The translations under genes were made by a program, and so were the position numbers. The notes below the pieces were generated by a model that ran no database searches, was not told where the DNA came from, and saw nothing but the letters and a program-made list of their open reading frames with translations. Shown piece by piece: positions 15,989 to 24,885 of a stretch of 64,000 bases of DNA; positions within the stretch are counted from its first letter, which is position 1, and each line of letters begins with the position of its first letter. This stretch comes from an uncultured Erysipelotrichaceae bacterium (GTDB lineage Bacteria; Bacillota_I; Bacilli_A; Erysipelotrichales; Erysipelotrichaceae): contig CAMVGT010000001.1 in assembly GCA_947167125.1 (NCBI GenBank), positions 124,001 through 188,000 on the forward strand. Direction: 5' to 3'.

Positions 15989-17455
15989 TTATTCTGCTGT
16001 AAACAGTGATCCGTCCTCCGGAATTCCCCGCCCGCCGTCATTGTAGACTGTCTGAACAAATTTAAATGAATCCGTATCGGGATCATAGGCAATTTCCGTT
16101 TCGATATCATTTTCATTGCTGTAGATCCAATAGCGGTTTTCAAGCCGTTTGCCGTCGGAATACATCGGATTGATTCCGCCTTTGATCACAGTATCGCCGT
16201 TAATCAGCTCAAATCTCAGAAGGCTGCCGCTTTCCAGAGTTCCGTACACAATGAACTTTGCGCCGGTTTCTCCATTCACAAAAACATTTTCACTGAGCGT
16301 CAGTTCGTTTTCAACTGTCGGTGTCACATTCCTGTCCGCAAGTGCCGCATAGCCGGTCTGCTCAATAATCTCCTGACCGTCATCCGATAACATGAATTCC
16401 ATCATCTTCTTTACATACGGCTTATCATTGGACGCAAGCGTCGCGGCAACCAGGCTGACCGCTGCCGGATAGGTGCCGTTTTTGATATTTTCCGTACTCG
16501 GATACACGCCGTCAACCGAAAGAATTTTGACATTCTCCTCCTGATTAAGGCCGGTCAGGAAGTATTTGAATGTATATCCCAGAGCGCCTTTTTCATCGTT
16601 ATACTGAGCCACCTCAGTAACAACCCCGCCCATCGGACCGACATTGACAATATCGAAGGTCTTGGGATCTGCCAGAGAAACATCGCCCATAAACCATCTC
16701 ATCGCCACCTGGGAGCCGGATTCCTCCGGTCTTTGGAAAGCAATGATCTTCTGATTCTTTCCGCCGACATCCTTCCAGTTTGTGATATCACCGTGATAAA
16801 GCGAACGGATCTGTTCAGAAGTCAGATTATCAACCGGATTGGATGCCTGGGTAAAGAAGATGAACGCTTCCCTGCCGATCGGGGTTGTGACAATCTGCTC
16901 ATTGACGCTGGAAGCGTGATCCTTCTGTGACTGCGAAGGTCTTGCGCCGATCATGATATCCGCTTCTCCGTTAATCAGACGGTAATATCCGTTGGATGAA
17001 TTGGTGAAGGATACATATCTGCCGTTGTTATAGTAGATGTCCATCAATGTATAGTCATCTTTATTGAAGTCCCTGCTTTCAACCTTTTCTTCTGCTTTCT
17101 TTTTGTAATCCGCTTCAATTTCCGCAATGTTTTTATACGCGGCCAATGCAAGGGAACTGTATACCGGATAGCAGGCTTCAGCGCCATCGAGCACCGGGAA
17201 ATCCTCCTCGTTTTCTATGATCAGTGAAGCTTCGTGATCCAGCCTGTAAAGCTTTTCGGAATCATAGACATGATAGCCGGTGAAATCCGTTGAAGAATAG
17301 CCATGCATATAATCAAAGCCATGGCCCATGTATTTTTCATTATTTTCCTGACTGGCAAAAAATATTGCCGACGCAAACACGGCGATTGCCGCAATCACAA
17401 GCAGGGCAATCCTTACCGGATGTTTCTTTTTTGTTTTTACTGCTGTTTCGCTCAT
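15989..17455 (-). CDS. Membrane-anchored phosphate-binding-like (PstS-type) substrate-binding protein
   Basis: The 488-residue protein has a basic cytoplasmic start, one membrane helix (about 15-33) and a large external domain. It resembles PstS/PBP-like phosphate-binding proteins (PVDNLTSEQIRSLYHGDITNW, ERPEESGSQVAM-like RPEESGSQVAMRWFM, and SDDGQEIIEQTGYAAL). There is no lipobox and no pstCAB beside it, so it may sense rather than transport its ligand. The ATG at 17455 follows AAGGAAG. It lies 16 bp after an XRE regulator gene on the same strand and is probably controlled by it. Confidence 0.8.
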   Translation of the reverse strand: MSETAVKTKKKHPVRIALLVIAAIAVFASAIFFASQENNEKYMGHGFDYMHGYSSTDFTGYHVYDSEKLYRLDHEASLIIENEEDFPVLDGAEACYPVYSSLALAAYKNIAEIEADYKKKAEEKVESRDFNKDDYTLMDIYYNNGRYVSFTNSSNGYYRLINGEADIMIGARPSQSQKDHASSVNEQIVTTPIGREAFIFFTQASNPVDNLTSEQIRSLYHGDITNWKDVGGKNQKIIAFQRPEESGSQVAMRWFMGDVSLADPKTFDIVNVGPMGGVVTEVAQYNDEKGALGYTFKYFLTGLNQEENVKILSVDGVYPSTENIKNGTYPAAVSLVAATLASNDKPYVKKMMEFMLSDDGQEIIEQTGYAALADRNVTPTVENELTLSENVFVNGETGAKFIVYGTLESGSLLRFELINGDTVIKGGINPMYSDGKRLENRYWIYSNENDIETEIAYDPDTDSFKFVQTVYNDGGRGIPEDGSLFTAE

Positions 17456-17471
17456 AAACAGAACTTCCTTT

Positions 17472-17924
17472 TCATTCAATTCCAGTCTGACGCATGTAAT
17501 CTCTGATTTCCTCATAATCAAAGGATGACATCATCCGTCCGTCATGGGGATCGAGAAGCCGGTAATGCCGGGAGATGATATTCTGCTGCAGCCGGTATCC
17601 GTTATGTTCCTCAATCAGTGTCCACCAGACTTTGCCGCCCATGGTAGGCGGATATTCCACATGCGTATTTCCAAAGGCGATCGCAGTGATGATGTCTGAA
17701 AGGTCTCCTCCGAATTCATTCTGCAATACCTGACTCTGCGCAAATACCGCCCCGAGCGTGACGCATTCCGTCCAGCTCAGCGGACGTCTTCCCTTTTCCG
17801 TTTCCACGAGGGACTTTTTTGAAATGCCGAGTACGGCTGCCATCTGATCCTGTGAAAAGCCATACTCGGTCCGGACCAGTTTCAGACGGGAACTCATAAT
17901 CTGTATAAATGTATTTCTTTCCAT
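17472..17924 (-). CDS. XRE/Cro-family helix-turn-helix regulator
   Basis: The 150-residue protein starts with an XRE helix-turn-helix (about 9-65; RLKLVRTEYGFSQDQMAAVL and KKSLVETEKGRR) and has a C-terminal region without a recognised domain. The ATG at 17924 has a strong AAGGAGG site. A perfect 16-bp palindrome overlaps its predicted -10 and suggests autoregulation. The PstS-like gene follows 16 bp downstream. Confidence 0.85.
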   Translation of the reverse strand: MERNTFIQIMSSRLKLVRTEYGFSQDQMAAVLGISKKSLVETEKGRRPLSWTECVTLGAVFAQSQVLQNEFGGDLSDIITAIAFGNTHVEYPPTMGGKVWWTLIEEHNGYRLQQNIISRHYRLLDPHDGRMMSSFDYEEIRDYMRQTGIE

Positions 17925-17941
17925 ACAAGCAGCCTCCTTGC

Positions 17942-17957
17942 AGTGTAAATTTACACT
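17942..17957. promoter_or_regulatory. Perfect 16-bp palindrome AGTGTAAATTTACACT, candidate operator
   Basis: The palindrome lies 18 bp upstream of the XRE start codon. On the minus strand TTGTAT, 17 bp and TAAATT form a plausible promoter whose -10 lies inside it, so a bound repressor would block RNA polymerase. Confidence 0.65.
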
Positions 17958-18010
17958 ATTTATGAAATTAATACAATATTCTGGCAATCATCTTAATCTT
18001 CAGACCATTG

Positions 18011-18046
18011 AAAAAAAAAGCACCAATCCTGCCCGGATCGGTGCTT
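18011..18046 (-). terminator. Terminator of the pyrBI operon
   Basis: AAGCACCGATCC pairs with GGATTGGTGCTT (one G-U pair) around a 5-nt loop, followed by a run of T on the minus strand. Confidence 0.9.
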
Positions 18047-18072
18047 CATGTTTTTTGGTGATTCTGTATAAA

Positions 18073-18489
18073 TCAGTTTGCTTTGGTTTCGCAGTAGACA
18101 CAGCGGTAAACCCGGTTTTCCCGGTCGCTGAGGCGGAATTCATGAACGATTTCCTGCTCTGTCATACTGATGCAGCGGGGATTTTTGCAGCGGATGACAT
18201 TGATCAGAACTTCCGGCAGATCGAGCTTTTTCTTTTCGACAATCTCACCGTTTTTAATAACAACAACGGTGGCTTCCGGTGACACAAAACCGACAAGATC
18301 CAGATTCACATCGAATTCACGGTCGATTTTGATGATGTCCTTTTTTCCCAGTTTCTGAGACACTACATTTCTGAGCAGAGCGACCGAGCAGTCCAGTTTG
18401 TCCAGTTCGAGAAGTTCATAGAGCTTCATGCCGTTGCCGGCAGCGATGTGGTCAATAACGATTCCGTTCTGAATTGAGTCGATATTCAT
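18073..18489 (-). CDS. pyrI: Aspartate carbamoyltransferase regulatory subunit
   Basis: PyrI binds nucleotides and zinc and gives aspartate carbamoyltransferase its allosteric control. The 138-residue protein has the nucleotide domain (about 1-92) and a C-terminal zinc domain with CKNPRC and CVYC. It is a little shorter at the N-terminus than the 153-residue E. coli protein. It overlaps the pyrB stop codon by 4 nt, as expected for stoichiometric subunits. Confidence 0.96.
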   Translation of the reverse strand: MNIDSIQNGIVIDHIAAGNGMKLYELLELDKLDCSVALLRNVVSQKLGKKDIIKIDREFDVNLDLVGFVSPEATVVVIKNGEIVEKKKLDLPEVLINVIRCKNPRCISMTEQEIVHEFRLSDRENRVYRCVYCETKAN

Positions 18490-19409
18490 ATTGTTCCAGC
18501 CTCCTTGAGAAGTTTCATAATCAGAGCCATACGCATGTATTTGCCGTTGAGAACCTGTTTGAAGTAGCAGGCACGGGGATCATCATCAATTGCGACGCTG
18601 ATTTCATTGACACGCGGCAGCGGATGCATGACGATCATGTCCTTCTTCGCATTCTTCATTTTGTCCGGTGTCAGGATGTAGCTGTCCTTGAGTCTGAGAT
18701 AATCCTCTTCATTGAAGAAGCGCTCTCTCTGCACTCTTGTCATATACAGAACATCGAGTTCCGGCATTGCGCCTTCCAGGTCTGTTGTCTGTACATACGG
18801 AATGCCCTTCTTTTTCAGAACATCCTTTTTTACGTAGCTGGGAACCTTGAGTTCCTCCGGGGAAATCAGATACATCTTCAGTCCCTTGTAGCGGGACATC
18901 GCGTTGATCAGAGAATGCACGGTACGGCCGAATTTCAGGTCGCCGCATACGCCGATGGTCAGGTTTTCAAAGCCGCCCTTTTCCCTGTAGATTGTCAGCA
19001 GGTCCGCCATTGTCTGGGTTGGATGGTTATGGCCGCCATCCCCGGCATTGATCACCGGTACGCTTGCGGCTCTCGACGCAACCAGCGGCGCACCTTCCTT
19101 GGGGTGGCGCATCGCGATGATGTCCGCATAGCAGCTGACTGTCTTGACTGTGTCGGCCACACTTTCGCCCTTGGCTGCGGATGAGCTCTGTGCTTCCGAG
19201 AAGCCGATTACATGGCCGCCGAGTTCATACATGGCTGCTTCAAAGCTGAGTCTTGTGCGGGTGCTCGGTTCAAAGAAGAGCGTTGCCAGCTTTTTTCCAT
19301 GGCATACTTCGGCATAATCAGCCGGCTTTGCGATGATGTCCTGCGCGGTCTGTACCAGTTCCGCGATTTCATCGGTTGAGAGATCAAGAATGTCGATAAT
19401 GCTTCGCAT
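18486..19409 (-). CDS. pyrB: Aspartate carbamoyltransferase catalytic subunit
   Basis: PyrB joins carbamoyl phosphate and aspartate, the first committed step of pyrimidine synthesis. The 307-residue protein has the carbamoyl phosphate motif STRTRLSFE (about 49-57), HPTQT (about 130) and the C-terminal HPLPRVNEI. An AAGGAGG site precedes the ATG. It is preceded by a promoter, leader peptide and terminator, so transcription is attenuated. Its carbamoyl phosphate must come from the CarAB encoded in the arginine operon about 1.5 kb upstream. Confidence 0.98.
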   Translation of the reverse strand: MRSIIDILDLSTDEIAELVQTAQDIIAKPADYAEVCHGKKLATLFFEPSTRTRLSFEAAMYELGGHVIGFSEAQSSSAAKGESVADTVKTVSCYADIIAMRHPKEGAPLVASRAASVPVINAGDGGHNHPTQTMADLLTIYREKGGFENLTIGVCGDLKFGRTVHSLINAMSRYKGLKMYLISPEELKVPSYVKKDVLKKKGIPYVQTTDLEGAMPELDVLYMTRVQRERFFNEEDYLRLKDSYILTPDKMKNAKKDMIVMHPLPRVNEISVAIDDDPRACYFKQVLNGKYMRMALIMKLLKEAGTI

Positions 19410-19426
19410 GGGATCCTCCTTTTTCT

Positions 19427-19464
19427 GAAAAAAGGTTTCCGGAGAATCAAATCCTCGGGAAACC
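19427..19464 (-). terminator. Attenuator hairpin between the pyrBI leader peptide and pyrB
   Basis: GGTTTCC and GGAAACC form the outer stem, extended inward by GAG/CTC across a C-C mismatch, and are followed by six T. It ends 18 bp before the pyrB ATG, so it must be read through for expression. Confidence 0.88.
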
Positions 19465-19469
19465 TGAAA

Positions 19470-19532
19470 TTACAAAATAAATATTCTGTCGGGGTAAATC
19501 ATTCGGATATGTGCAGCTTTGAAGAGTTTCAT
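19470..19532 (-). CDS. Leader peptide of the pyrBI attenuator (20 residues)
   Basis: The small frame MKLFKAAHIRMIYPDRIFIL has an AGGAG site 9 nt before its ATG. Its stop codon lies 5 nt before the attenuator stem. The end of the frame and following bases are U-rich in RNA (ATATTTATTTTGTAATTT). This is the layout of the E. coli pyrBI leader. There, low UTP makes polymerase pause in the U-rich leader so the trailing ribosome reaches it and blocks the terminator. The mechanism here is inference from that likeness. Confidence 0.7.
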   Translation of the reverse strand: MKLFKAAHIRMIYPDRIFIL

Positions 19533-19566
19533 ATATGCCGTCTCCTGTCCTTGAATGACCGTACCT

Positions 19567-19595
19567 ATATAACAACGAATTGTTTTCTTTGTCAA
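19567..19595 (-). promoter_or_regulatory. pyrBI promoter
   Basis: TTGACA (19590-19595), a 17-bp spacer and TTATAT (19567-19572) on the minus strand, with predicted start near 19560 and the leader peptide 28 nt downstream. Confidence 0.8.
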
Positions 19596-19600
19596 TGACT

Positions 19601-20722
19601 TCAGCCTTCAAATTCAGCTGCGACCTGTTCAAGGAGACTGCGGATCGGCAGATGCTGAGGGCAGACTCTTTCGCACTTTCCGCACTTAATGCAGTCGGAA
19701 GCTTTGCCGTTATTCAGTGTCAGCACATTATTGTAATAATAATCCGCATTCCAGTCGCCGAATGTTTTCTTTGTATTGTAATTGGAGAACATATCGGGAA
19801 TCAGGATCTTTTTCGGGCAGCTGCTTTCTTCAATGCAGTAGCGGCAGGATGTGCATGGAATCATATTCCTGGAATTGAACACATCGCAGACCTTTTTCAA
19901 AGCTTCTTTTTCCTCTTCATTAAGCGGCTTGAAATCGCTCATGAAGGAAAGGTTGTCTTCCATCTGTTCCAGATTGGACATACCGGAAAGGACAACACGG
20001 ATATTTTTGAAGGATGCCGCAAAGCGGATCGCATAGGACGCGTTGGAGCCGCCATGAAGTTCATCGATGATTTTCTGTGCCTCTTCCGGCAGACGGACAA
20101 GGTTTCCGCCTTTGACCGGCTCCATGACAAGAACCGGCTTATCATGTTTTTCGCAGACTTCGTAAACCTTGCGTGCTTCCACAGACGCGCTTTCATAGTC
20201 CAGATAGTTGAACTGAATCTGAACGATTTCGATTTCCGGATATTCCGTCAGGATCTGATCAAGAACGGATGCCTTGTCATGGAAGGAAATACCGACGTGC
20301 TTTACCTTTCCTTCCTTCTTTAATTCAAATGCAGTTTCATAGGCATGGCAGCGCTTGTACTTTTCAAAGATTGCGCTGTTCTGCGCATGCATGAGGTAGA
20401 AATCAAAATATTCTACACCGCAGGCTTCCAGCTGGCTTTCAAACAGAGGACGGATGTCTTCCTCTTTGTTAAAGAAACTGGTTGTCAGTTTGTCTGTCAG
20501 AATATAGCTGTCTCTCGGGTATCTGGATGTCAGGCATGTTTTCAGTGCCTTTTCGCTTCTGCCTCCGATATAGCCATGGGCAGTGTCAAAATAATTGAAT
20601 CCTCTTTCGATAAAGGTATCGACCATCTTTTTTGTTTCTTCAAGATCGACTTCGCCGTCTTTCATCGGCAGACGCATGCAGCCGAAGCCGAAGTTCTTTT
20701 TGATCATTTCAAACTGTTCCAT
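19601..20722 (-). CDS. Aldo/keto reductase with C-terminal 4Fe-4S domain
   Basis: The 373-residue protein has an aldo/keto reductase barrel (about 5-275): GFGCMRLPM start, YFDTAHGY with the catalytic Asp/Tyr, and H in FYLMHAQN. A C-terminal iron-sulfur region holds CTSCRYCIEESSCP and CIKCGKCERVCP. Such proteins are widespread in anaerobes and have unknown substrates. It is paralogous to the gene at 54040-55167. It precedes pyrBI on the same strand, but pyrBI has its own promoter. Confidence 0.9.
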   Translation of the reverse strand: MEQFEMIKKNFGFGCMRLPMKDGEVDLEETKKMVDTFIERGFNYFDTAHGYIGGRSEKALKTCLTSRYPRDSYILTDKLTTSFFNKEEDIRPLFESQLEACGVEYFDFYLMHAQNSAIFEKYKRCHAYETAFELKKEGKVKHVGISFHDKASVLDQILTEYPEIEIVQIQFNYLDYESASVEARKVYEVCEKHDKPVLVMEPVKGGNLVRLPEEAQKIIDELHGGSNASYAIRFAASFKNIRVVLSGMSNLEQMEDNLSFMSDFKPLNEEEKEALKKVCDVFNSRNMIPCTSCRYCIEESSCPKKILIPDMFSNYNTKKTFGDWNADYYYNNVLTLNNGKASDCIKCGKCERVCPQHLPIRSLLEQVAAEFEG

Positions 20723-20816
20723 TGAATCCTCCTCTGTTCACTCCTATTTTAATTTTACGGACCGGCCTTTCGTTAAAAAATCTCAATATCCGATTGTTTT
20801 CATCAGTAATACTGAT

Positions 20817-20846
20817 CAAAGAAAGGGAAGAACGTCAGTTCCTCCC
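20817..20846 (-). terminator. Terminator of the arginine operon
   Basis: GGGAGGAAC pairs with GTTCTTCCC (one G-U) around TGAC, followed by TTTCTTTG, just after the carB-dapF stop. Confidence 0.8.
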
Positions 20847-20852
20847 TGACTG

Positions 20853-23800
20853 CTAATATTCAAATGTTCCTTCAAAAGCGATTGAAGCCCCGCCTGTCAG
20901 GACTGCCGATCCGTTTTCAATGCGGACGGACATATCCCCTCCCGGAAGCTTGACCGTGATGTCTGTTCCTTCTCTGCAGTAACCAAGCTTCACCGCAGCC
21001 GCGGCTGCCGCACAGGCACCGGTTCCGCAGGCAAGCGTAATTCCGTTGCCGCGCTCATACACTCGCACACGCAGTGTATACGGATCCACGACTCTGACAA
21101 ATTCCGTATTGATCCTGTCAGGGAACAGCGGTGAATATTCAAATTCCGGACCGGTCTCTTTCAGATTGATGGAATCAATTGCTTTGGCAAAAACAACACA
21201 ATGCGGATTGCCGATGGAAAGACATGTGATCCGGTAATCTTTCTTGCCGATGGTCACCGGCAGATCGACCGCTTCCTTCTGATCCGTCACAACCGGAACG
21301 GAAGAAGCGTTCCAGTCAATCTTTCCCATATCCACGGAAATTGTTCCGGCTTTATGGTTTCTGGTAAAGATCTGAATCGTACGGATGCCTTCCGCGGTTT
21401 CGATATCCATCGTTTCCTTTATGACTATGCCTTTGTCATAAAGATATTTGCCGATGCACCGCAGATTGTTTCCGGCCATGTGTCCTTCTGTACCGTCCCT
21501 GTTGAAGCTTCTCATCTTCGCATCCGCGATATCCGATTTTTCAACCAGGACAATGCCGTCGGCACCGATGGAGAAATGATGCCTGCATAAGGAAACACAT
21601 AAGGATTCCGGGGCAGTGATGCTTTCATCCATGTTGTTGATGAAGATGTAGTCATTGCCGCAGTCATGCATCTTGGTGAAGGCAATCTGCTCATGATGGG
21701 TGCGCATATGATTGATATCAATCAGTTCCGTATTGTGGAAGCTGTATCTGCTGGCAATCATATCCGCGAGTGCGTTGGCGGTATCCACACTTGTCAGACA
21801 CGGGATATTCAGCTGCATTGCCTTTCTGTGCAGCAATGTGAAATCGCCCATCGTCGCGTCTTTGACAGCACCGGTATAGATGATATAGCTGAGCTTTCCG
21901 GATTCCATCAGCTCCTCGATCTGTCTGCTGTCGGTCGCATTGGCGACAGATTCCACTTCAATTCCCATCGTGCGGATGGTTTCCGCAGTTCCGTGTGTCG
22001 CATACAGCTTCATTTTCAGATCATTCAGCTTTTTCGCCACATCCAGGATTTCCTGATAATCATAGCTGTCCACACTGATCAGAACGCCGTTCTCTTCTTT
22101 TCTTCTCATGTCAGGAACCCTAAAGCCGGCTGCCGTCAGTCCTTTGAACAGTGCTTCGGGAAGTGTTCTTCCGATACCGAGCGCTTCGCCGGTTGATTTC
22201 ATTTCCGGTCCGAGAATGGAATTGGCGTCATCCAGCTTTTCAAAGGAGAAGACCGGAACCTTCACGCAGCTGTAAGGCGGCGTGTGATACAGACCGGTTC
22301 CGTATCCCTGCTCTTCCAGCGTTTCCCCGGCCATCACTCTTGATGCAAGATCAGCCATCGGAACACCTGTTACTTTTGAGATATAAGGAACCGTACGGCT
22401 GGCTCTCGGATTGACTTCAATCACATAGAGCTGACCGCCGAACATCAGATACTGGATATTGACAAGCCCCCTTGTCCGCATTGCCAGTGTGAGCTTTTCA
22501 GAAACGGAAATGATTCTTGCAAGATCGCGGTCATTGAGATTGTAGGCAGGATATACAGCAATCGAGTCTCCTGAATGCACGCCTGCCCTTTCAATATGTT
22601 CCATGATTCCCGGAATCAAAACATCCATTCCGTCAGAAATCGCGTCGACTTCAAGTTCCACGCCGGGCAGATACTGATCGATCAGAACGGAATTGTCGAT
22701 TTCCTGGGCAAGGATTCTGCCCATATATTCAACCGTATCCGCTTTCTCATGGGCGATTGTCATGTTCTGGCCGCCGATGACATAGGAAGGCCTTAACAAA
22801 ACCGGATAGCCGAGTGTTTCCGCAGCTTTGATCGCTTCCTCCATTGTATGAACCGCAGTTCCTTTGGGACGCATGACATTCAGTTCTTCGAGCAGCGCGT
22901 CAAAGCGTTCCCTGTCTTCCGCAAGGTCAATGCTGTCGGCAGTGGTGCCGAGAATCCTGATTCCATGGGAATCCAGATAGGATGTCAGACGGATCGCGGT
23001 CTGACCGCCGAATGCCACAACCACGCCGGACGGTTTTTCCACCCGGATGATATTCATGACATCTTCCGGACATAACGGTTCAAAATAGAGTCTGTCAGCT
23101 GTGTCATAATCGGTGGAAACCGTTTCCGGATTGTTGTTTACAATCACGGTTTCATATCCCATTTCCTTCAATGTCCAGACACAATGGACAGATGAATAGT
23201 CAAATTCAATGCCCTGGCCGATCCGGATCGGTCCGGATCCCAGAACCATGATGACTTCTTTTCCGCTGCGTTTCAGATTTTCCGATTCGCAATACGAATC
23301 CGCTGTGGAATAGAAATACGGTGTTTCCGCCGCAAATTCAGCCGCGCAGGTATCAACCATCTTATAGACATAATGGAAATCAGGAAGATCTTTTCTTCCG
23401 CTGATCCGCTTCAATGCGTCATCCGGATAGCCAAGACGCTTTCCTTCCTTATAGTCTTCATCGCTGAGTCCTTTTTCAATCCGGCTTTCAAATTCAGCCA
23501 GATTCTTTAAGCGGTACAGGAACCATTCATCAATCAGTGTGATCGCATGGATTTCATCCACGCTCACGCCGGTTTTCAGTGCTTCAAACACTGTGAAAAT
23601 CCGGGTATCATTCTGTTCCTTCAGTCTTTCTCTGATATCCCTGCTGTCATGAGATACATGATTCAGAGTATCAAGACCGATTTCAGCACCTCTGACCGCC
23701 TTCATCAAAGCCGCTTCAAAACAATTGCCGATTGCCATGACTTCGCCGGTCGCTTTCATCTGTGTGCCAAGCCTTCTGCTGGAGCCGGCAAATTTGTCAA

Positions 23801-24884
23801 ACGGCCACTTCGGGAATTTGACAACCACATAGTCCAGAGCCGGTTCGAAGCACGAACATGTTTCACCTGTGATCTCATTGGTGATTTCATCCAGTGTATA
23901 GCCCAGTGCGATCTTTGCGGTCACTTTGGCAATCGGATAGCCGGTTGCCTTGGAAGCCAGCGCGGAAGATCTTGAAACACGCGGATTGACTTCGATGATG
24001 GCATATTCAAAGCTTTCCGGATTCAGGGCAATCTGCACATTGCAGCCGCCGACAATCCCGAGCTCATCAATAATATCCAGCGATGCTTTTCTCAGCATCT
24101 GGAATTCCCTGTCCGCAAGCGTCAGACATGGCGCTGTGACAATGCTGTCGCCGGTATGGATTCCGACCGGATCGACATTTTCCATCGAACATACTGCGAT
24201 TGTATTTCCAACCGCATCCCGCATTGTTTCAAATTCGATTTCTTTCCATCCGGCAATTGATTTTTCAATCAATACCTGGGTGATCGGCGAAAGTTCAAGA
24301 CCTGTATGGGCAATGACTTTCAGTTGTTCCGGTGTTCCTGCAATTCCTCCGCCGCTGCCGCCGAGGGTAAATGCCGGTCTTACAATCACCGGATAGCCGA
24401 TTCTTTCCGCAGCCGAAAGCGCTTCTTCTTCCGTGACGGCAATTTCAGACGCGACAACCGGCTGATTGATTTTCTGCATCGCTTCCCGGAACAGTTCACG
24501 GTCTTCCGCCCTGTCAATTGCGGTGATATCCGATCCGAGCATTCTGACGCCATGATCCTGCAGCCAGTTATCTTTGCATAATTCAAGCGCTAAGGTCAGG
24601 CCGGTCTGTCCGCCCAGCCCTGCTAAAAGAGAGTCCGGCTTTTCTTTTTCAATAATCCGCTTCAGTGTTTCCGCATTCATCGGCTCAAGATAAATCTCAT
24701 CGGCCAGATGCCTGTCGGTCATAATGGTGGCGGGATTGGAATTGGCTAAAACAACATTGATGCCTTCCTGCTTCAGAACACGGCATGCCTGGGCGCCCGC
24801 ATAGTCAAACTCCGCCGCCTGGCCGATAATGATCGGACCGGAGCCGATCACAAGAACCTTTTTGATTGAAAGATCTCTCGGCAT
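20853..24884 (-). CDS. carB: Carbamoyl-phosphate synthase large subunit fused to a DapF-like epimerase domain
   Basis: The 1343-residue protein has a complete CarB (about 1-1062): two ATP-grasp halves, each opening with a (V)LGSGPIxIGQxxEFDY-type motif (starts near residues 13 and 555), and the C-terminal allosteric (MGS) domain. It continues without a stop into a diaminopimelate epimerase-like domain (about 1066-1343; FTKMHDCGNDYIFIN). CarB makes carbamoyl phosphate with CarA; DapF epimerises LL- to meso-diaminopimelate. In the DapF part the second catalytic Cys is present (C1286 in LACGTGACA). The first active-site motif reads MAGNNLRC, with Ala1137 where the family has Cys. No ribosome site precedes the DapF part, so a single polypeptide is expected. 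CarA lies 1 bp upstream. Confidence 0.93.
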   Translation of the reverse strand: MPRDLSIKKVLVIGSGPIIIGQAAEFDYAGAQACRVLKQEGINVVLANSNPATIMTDRHLADEIYLEPMNAETLKRIIEKEKPDSLLAGLGGQTGLTLALELCKDNWLQDHGVRMLGSDITAIDRAEDRELFREAMQKINQPVVASEIAVTEEEALSAAERIGYPVIVRPAFTLGGSGGGIAGTPEQLKVIAHTGLELSPITQVLIEKSIAGWKEIEFETMRDAVGNTIAVCSMENVDPVGIHTGDSIVTAPCLTLADREFQMLRKASLDIIDELGIVGGCNVQIALNPESFEYAIIEVNPRVSRSSALASKATGYPIAKVTAKIALGYTLDEITNEITGETCSCFEPALDYVVVKFPKWPFDKFAGSSRRLGTQMKATGEVMAIGNCFEAALMKAVRGAEIGLDTLNHVSHDSRDIRERLKEQNDTRIFTVFEALKTGVSVDEIHAITLIDEWFLYRLKNLAEFESRIEKGLSDEDYKEGKRLGYPDDALKRISGRKDLPDFHYVYKMVDTCAAEFAAETPYFYSTADSYCESENLKRSGKEVIMVLGSGPIRIGQGIEFDYSSVHCVWTLKEMGYETVIVNNNPETVSTDYDTADRLYFEPLCPEDVMNIIRVEKPSGVVVAFGGQTAIRLTSYLDSHGIRILGTTADSIDLAEDRERFDALLEELNVMRPKGTAVHTMEEAIKAAETLGYPVLLRPSYVIGGQNMTIAHEKADTVEYMGRILAQEIDNSVLIDQYLPGVELEVDAISDGMDVLIPGIMEHIERAGVHSGDSIAVYPAYNLNDRDLARIISVSEKLTLAMRTRGLVNIQYLMFGGQLYVIEVNPRASRTVPYISKVTGVPMADLASRVMAGETLEEQGYGTGLYHTPPYSCVKVPVFSFEKLDDANSILGPEMKSTGEALGIGRTLPEALFKGLTAAGFRVPDMRRKEENGVLISVDSYDYQEILDVAKKLNDLKMKLYATHGTAETIRTMGIEVESVANATDSRQIEELMESGKLSYIIYTGAVKDATMGDFTLLHRKAMQLNIPCLTSVDTANALADMIASRYSFHNTELIDINHMRTHHEQIAFTKMHDCGNDYIFINNMDESITAPESLCVSLCRHHFSIGADGIVLVEKSDIADAKMRSFNRDGTEGHMAGNNLRCIGKYLYDKGIVIKETMDIETAEGIRTIQIFTRNHKAGTISVDMGKIDWNASSVPVVTDQKEAVDLPVTIGKKDYRITCLSIGNPHCVVFAKAIDSINLKETGPEFEYSPLFPDRINTEFVRVVDPYTLRVRVYERGNGITLACGTGACAAAAAAVKLGYCREGTDITVKLPGGDMSVRIENGSAVLTGGASIAFEGTFEY

Positions 24885-24885
24885 A

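Noticed and set aside
19447-19632. 61-codon minus-strand frame across the pyrBI leader
   Set aside because: It overlaps promoter, leader peptide and attenuator in another frame and lacks a ribosome site.
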